Shown here one piece after another: positions 39,754 through 42,751 of a DNA stretch of 42,751 nucleotides (its first letter is position 1; every line of letters starts with the position of its first letter). Under the pieces are notes generated by a model. The model made no database searches and was not told where the DNA came from. It saw only the letters and a program-made list of their open reading frames with translations. The stretch lies in assembly GCA_021325175.1 (NCBI GenBank), contig JAJPHS010000132.1, positions 1-42,751 on the forward strand, read 5' to 3'. Source of the DNA: Terriglobia bacterium. Lineage in GTDB: Bacteria; Acidobacteriota; Terriglobia; Bryobacterales; Bryobacteraceae. A program made the translations under genes and the position numbers.

Positions 39754-39896
39754 GCGAGATTTACGTCAGCCCAATGAGTCCGAAGTGTTCTTTTCTTCCT
39801 TCTCCGCCTATGGTCACTGCACGCCTTTGGCCAAATGCTCCACGCCAGCACCCCTTTCAGTTGCGGCCTTTCTCTGTAACGTCTAATCGTGAGCGC

Positions 39897-40295
39897 ATGA
39901 AAATTTTGCTCGTTGAGGACAACGAAACCGATATTTGGTTGTTTCAGGAGGCTTTTCAGGCCCTTTCCATCGCCCACGATCTCGAAATCGCCCGCGACGG
40001 CGAGCGCGCCCTGGCCCGCCTGCGCGACAATCCCAAGCCCGATCTCATCCTGCTCGATATCAATATGCCGAAGCTGGACGGATTCGAGGTGCTCACCGCG
40101 ATTCGTGACGATCCGAATCTGTGCGTGATTCCGGTGATCATGCTCAGCTCCTCGCGCGATCAGCGGGACGTGCGCCGCGCGCACGCGTTGGGCGCCAATT
40201 CCTATCTTTGCAAGGCGACTACGGATTTTGCCGACCTGGTGGGCGATTTCGACCGCTACTGGCTGCGCCGCGCCGAGCTCCCCCACCCCTGCTGA
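39897..40295 (+). CDS. Rcp1-like single-domain response regulator
   Basis: A 132-residue receiver-only protein. The N-terminus MKILLVEDNETDIWLFQEAF is the Rcp1/CheY-like pattern found beside phytochrome-type kinases. The acceptor is D54 in LILLDINMPKLDG, with the acidic residues E7/D8 and the conserved Ser/Thr in MLSSSRD. The conserved lysine is in YLCKATTD, where the usual following Pro is Ala. There is no output domain and no adjacent kinase. I chose the ATG at 39897; the longer frame upstream is not receiver-like. The GDT1 gene begins 21 bases later, so the two could be cotranscribed. Confidence 0.88.
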   Translation: MKILLVEDNETDIWLFQEAFQALSIAHDLEIARDGERALARLRDNPKPDLILLDINMPKLDGFEVLTAIRDDPNLCVIPVIMLSSSRDQRDVRRAHALGANSYLCKATTDFADLVGDFDRYWLRRAELPHPC

Positions 40296-40316
40296 GTCTG
40301 TGGCATCCTGATTTCG

Positions 40317-40907
40317 ATGTTGCTGGAAATTTTCCTCGCAACCTATGGCGCCGTTTTCCTGGCGGAGATCGTAGGAGATAAACTGCTTTACACCACCGGC
40401 GTTCTCGCCGCGCGATACAAAACTGTGCCGATCATGGTCGGCATGGCCTGCGCGTTCATGCTCAAAATGGCCGCCGCCGTCGCCCTGGGCGAGCTCATTT
40501 CCAAATTGCCGCCGCTGTTTGTCGCGGGCCTCACCGCGGCGAGCTTCATCGGCGTCGCCATCGCCGTCTGGCGCAAGGATGAACGGCGCGCGGCGCGCGG
40601 CGCCGTTTCGGCTCCTAAGGCCGCCATGGTCTCCTTCGCCGCAATTTTCTTTTCCGAATGGGGCGACGCCGGGCAGATTACGGCCGCCGCCTTGTCGGCC
40701 AAGTATCATGTTCCTCTAATTGTTTGGACGGGCGCGGTCAGCGCCATGGTTACCAAGGGCCTGCTGGCGGCCTCCATCGGCGCCGGCGTGCGAGGATGGA
40801 TTCAGGAACACGTGCCGCCGAAAATGATCCGTTATGCCGGCGTCAGCGCCCTGCTTTTATTAGGGATTCTTTCCGTCATCGAAACTCTCACCGAGGGTCA
40901 CGCTTGA
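40317..40907 (+). CDS. GDT1/TMEM165 (UPF0016) family cation transporter
   Basis: A 196-residue inner-membrane protein with six helices in two inverted halves. The family signatures are present in both halves: ExGDK in FLAEIVGDKLLY (~16-25) and ExGD in FFSEWGDAGQITA (~111-123). Bacterial members (MneA type) export manganese, and eukaryotic ones carry Ca/Mn. The substrate is likely Mn2+ or another divalent cation (family knowledge). No riboswitch is visible upstream. Its TGA overlaps the TTG start of the following MFS gene. Confidence 0.93.
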   Translation: MLLEIFLATYGAVFLAEIVGDKLLYTTGVLAARYKTVPIMVGMACAFMLKMAAAVALGELISKLPPLFVAGLTAASFIGVAIAVWRKDERRAARGAVSAPKAAMVSFAAIFFSEWGDAGQITAAALSAKYHVPLIVWTGAVSAMVTKGLLAASIGAGVRGWIQEHVPPKMIRYAGVSALLLLGILSVIETLTEGHA

Positions 40908-42073
40908 CCGCTGCCGGGCAGAAGCGGCGCACCGCGATCGGCTTCATTATCTGCCTCGGCGTCGTCAGCCTTTTCGCCGATATGACCTATGAGGGCGCGC
41001 ACAGCTCCATCAGCCCTTATCTGTTAAGTCTTGGCGCGACGGCGGCGCAGGTCGCATTTATTTCCGGGCTCGGCGAGATGCTCGGACAAAGCCTGCGCTA
41101 TTTTTCGGGACGGCTCGCCAGCCGCACGCACGCCTACTGGGGCATTACGTTTCTTGGTTACTCGATGAACGTGGTCGCGGTGCCGGCGCTGGCTTTTGCG
41201 GGAAGCTGGAGGATGGCCGCGATCCTGGTTGCCGCCGAACGCGCCGGCAAAGCTCTGCGCGGCCCGGCGCGCGACGTGCTCCTGTCCGAAGCCACCGAGG
41301 AAGTCGGCCACGGCTTCGGATTCGGCTTGCATTCCATCATGGATCAGACCGGAGCGGTGATCGGGCCCCTGCTCATGATGGCCGGCGTGATGCGCTCCGG
41401 AAATTTCAGGACGTCGTTCCTGTGGCTCGCCGTTCCCGCGGTGGGAACGTTGGCGGCCCTGACCACGGCGCGCATTCTGCATCCGGCCCGCGGCGCTTCC
41501 GCGCGCAATCCCAATCCGCTGCCGATTCCCAGAATTTTTTGGTATTACACCTTCGCGGCGGGATTGCTCGCATTCGGATTTGTCGATTGGCCGCTGCTCG
41601 TCTATCGCTTCGCGCAGGATCACCTGACCAGTCCTGCGGAGATCCCGTTGCTTTATGCCATCGCGATGGGGCTCGAAGGCGCGCTGGCCTTCGTGTTCGG
41701 CAAAATGTTCGATCGCTATGGCGTTCCCGTTCTCGTGCTCGGCACTCTTTTTTCCATCGCGTCGCTGCCCCTCGGATTTCTCGGCGGGCGAACCGCGGCG
41801 CTGGCGAGCGTCGCCTGCTGGGCCGCGGGCATGGGTTCGCAGGATGCCTGCCTGCGGGCGGGAATTTCGCAGGTCGTCTCCATGAATAAGCGCGGCAGCG
41901 CCTTCGGATCGTTCAACGGCGTGTGGGGCGTTTGCTGGTTTGCGGGCACGATGGCGATGGGGCTGCTCTATGCGCGATCGCTCGCCGCCGTCGTCGCGGT
42001 GGGCGTGGCGGCGCAGGCCGCCTCCGCGATCGCGTTCCTGTGGCTGCGGCCCCGGCTGCCCCAGCCGCGCTGA
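40904..42073 (+). CDS. MFS transporter, TTG start coupled to the GDT1 gene
   Basis: A 389-residue major-facilitator permease with about 12 helices. The early GFIICLGVVSLFADMTYEGAHSS segment is in helix 1, RAGKALRGPARDVLLSEA (~110) covers the helix 4-5 loop, and HSIMDQTGAVIGPLL follows. It resembles multidrug or proton-linked permeases of the Acidobacteriota, with no clear substrate. The frame extends upstream through the GDT1 gene, but the only sensible start is TTG at 40904, forming TTGA with the GDT1 stop (40905-40907). The two genes are thus translationally coupled and may act in cation or drug homeostasis (inference). Confidence 0.86.
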   Translation: MTAAGQKRRTAIGFIICLGVVSLFADMTYEGAHSSISPYLLSLGATAAQVAFISGLGEMLGQSLRYFSGRLASRTHAYWGITFLGYSMNVVAVPALAFAGSWRMAAILVAAERAGKALRGPARDVLLSEATEEVGHGFGFGLHSIMDQTGAVIGPLLMMAGVMRSGNFRTSFLWLAVPAVGTLAALTTARILHPARGASARNPNPLPIPRIFWYYTFAAGLLAFGFVDWPLLVYRFAQDHLTSPAEIPLLYAIAMGLEGALAFVFGKMFDRYGVPVLVLGTLFSIASLPLGFLGGRTAALASVACWAAGMGSQDACLRAGISQVVSMNKRGSAFGSFNGVWGVCWFAGTMAMGLLYARSLAAVVAVGVAAQAASAIAFLWLRPRLPQPR

Positions 42074-42090
42074 CATCCGCGTTTCCGAAC

Positions 42091-42751
42091 TCAGTCCGGA
42101 ATTTCGATGTGCCCTTCCAAAAATTTCACCGCGCGGCCGGCGATGCTCACGCGATCGCCGAGCATCTGGCAGAACAATTCACCGCCCCGCTTCGAGCACT
42201 GCCGCGCATGCAGGCTCGTCTTGCCCAGCCGCATCGACCAGTACGGGATCAGCGTGCAATGCGCCGACCCGGTGACCGGATCTTCGGGAACGCCTTTGGC
42301 CGGCGCGAAAAATCGCGAGACAAAATCGCAATCGCGGCCCGGCGCCGTCACGATCGTGGCAAAACGGTCGATCCGCGCCAGCTTCTCCATGTTGGGTTCG
42401 AGCGCCCGAACTTCTTCCTCGCTCGAAAAGACGCAAAGATAATCGCGCGCCGCAAGAATCTGCTCGGGTTTGGCGCCCAGCGCTTCCGCCAGCGCGGAGC
42501 CGGCGCGGCACGGCTCCGGCGGACGCGATGGAAAATCGAGCGCGTAAAGATCCCCCTGGCGAGCCACTTTCAGATCGCCGCTCTTCGATCGAAACGAAAT
42601 GCTCGCGCCGGATTTTTCGCGGCGAATCGTAAAAATCACGTGCGCGCTGGCCAGCGTCGCGTGCCCGCACAAATCCACTTCCACGCCGGGTGTGAACCAG
42701 CGCAGATCGTAAGCATCGCCGTTGGCAACGTAATAAGCGGTTTCCGAAAGA
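42091..42751 (-). CDS. PhzF-family isomerase/epimerase (5' end off window)
   Basis: The N-terminus lies beyond base 42751. The 219 codons seen carry the PhzF fold: LSETAYYVANGDAYDL near the edge includes the likely catalytic Glu of the xSETA motif. GVEVDLCGHATLASAHVIF is the first-domain signature, and DPVTGSAHCTLIPYW belongs to the second. Family members catalyse isomerisations such as the phenazine pathway step, but most are uncharacterised, and no phenazine genes are nearby. The C-terminus FLEGHIEIPD is complete. It converges with the MFS gene. Confidence 0.92.
   Translation of the reverse strand, partial: LSETAYYVANGDAYDLRWFTPGVEVDLCGHATLASAHVIFTIRREKSGASISFRSKSGDLKVARQGDLYALDFPSRPPEPCRAGSALAEALGAKPEQILAARDYLCVFSSEEEVRALEPNMEKLARIDRFATIVTAPGRDCDFVSRFFAPAKGVPEDPVTGSAHCTLIPYWSMRLGKTSLHARQCSKRGGELFCQMLGDRVSIAGRAVKFLEGHIEIPD

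Overview
The window reads as chromosomal DNA of a high-GC (low 60s percent by eye) Acidobacteriota, most likely the Terriglobia/Bryobacterales-Solibacter type. This is an inference. It rests on an orphan MacB/FtsX-like permease of the acidobacterial duplicated (ADOP) type, a UbiA-type prenyltransferase resembling futalosine-pathway MqnP, Tat-exported Gfo/Idh/MocA oxidoreductases, many large secreted proteins and the general gene style. No phage, integron, CRISPR array or recognisable defence island is present.

Layout. 1-7.5 kb: an edge-truncated cyclic-nucleotide-binding/thioredoxin-reductase-like flavoprotein (-), an ADOP permease (+), a Tat-exported oxidoreductase (+), a beta-lactamase-fold serine hydrolase (-) and a REC-GGDEF diguanylate cyclase (+). 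7.5-11 kb: a more AT-rich accessory stretch with a large polytopic membrane protein, a secreted protein broken by a one-base frameshift, a short terminator-ended + transcript unit and a truncated DinB gene. 11-17.3 kb: msrQ-msrP (periplasmic methionine sulfoxide repair), a DUF3300 protein, miaA, a large TPR protein, and a DinB gene coupled to a previously uncalled 53-residue zinc-ribbon ORF. 17.3-19.6 kb: gamma-glutamyltransferase, tRNA-Leu(CAA) and the 3' stub of a transposase. 19.6-24.8 kb: the translation/transcription operon rimP-nusA-infB-DUF503, read on the minus strand. It has a clear intrinsic terminator hairpin between its probable extended -10 promoter and the rimP start, and lacks ylxR and rbfA.

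25-31 kb: a coiled-coil protein with 21-bp coding repeats, an MFS transporter, an aromatic-amino-acid-decarboxylase-type PLP enzyme, the MqnP-like prenyltransferase, and a minus-strand group FAH-family hydrolase > TauE/SafE exporter (ATGA overlap) > truncated algH fused in frame to tadA across a heptamer repeat. 31-34 kb: an unusual secreted protein combining two c-type haem sites, ankyrin repeats and an alpha/alpha-toroid domain with three QxxDGxW motifs, then tRNA-Arg(UCU). 34-39.4 kb: two tandem paralogous secreted M14 metallopeptidases overlapping by GTGA. 39.4-42.75 kb: a ribbon-helix-helix-like protein beside a perfect 23-bp palindrome, an Rcp1-like response regulator, a GDT1/UPF0016 cation transporter overlapping an MFS gene by TTGA, and an edge-truncated PhzF-family isomerase.

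The best candidates for undescribed biology are the haem-ankyrin-haem-toroid protein (31459-33636), the attenuator-like rimP leader, the algH'-tadA fusion, the palindrome/RHH pair and the coupled zinc-ribbon micro-ORF. All functions are assigned from motif recognition without database searches.
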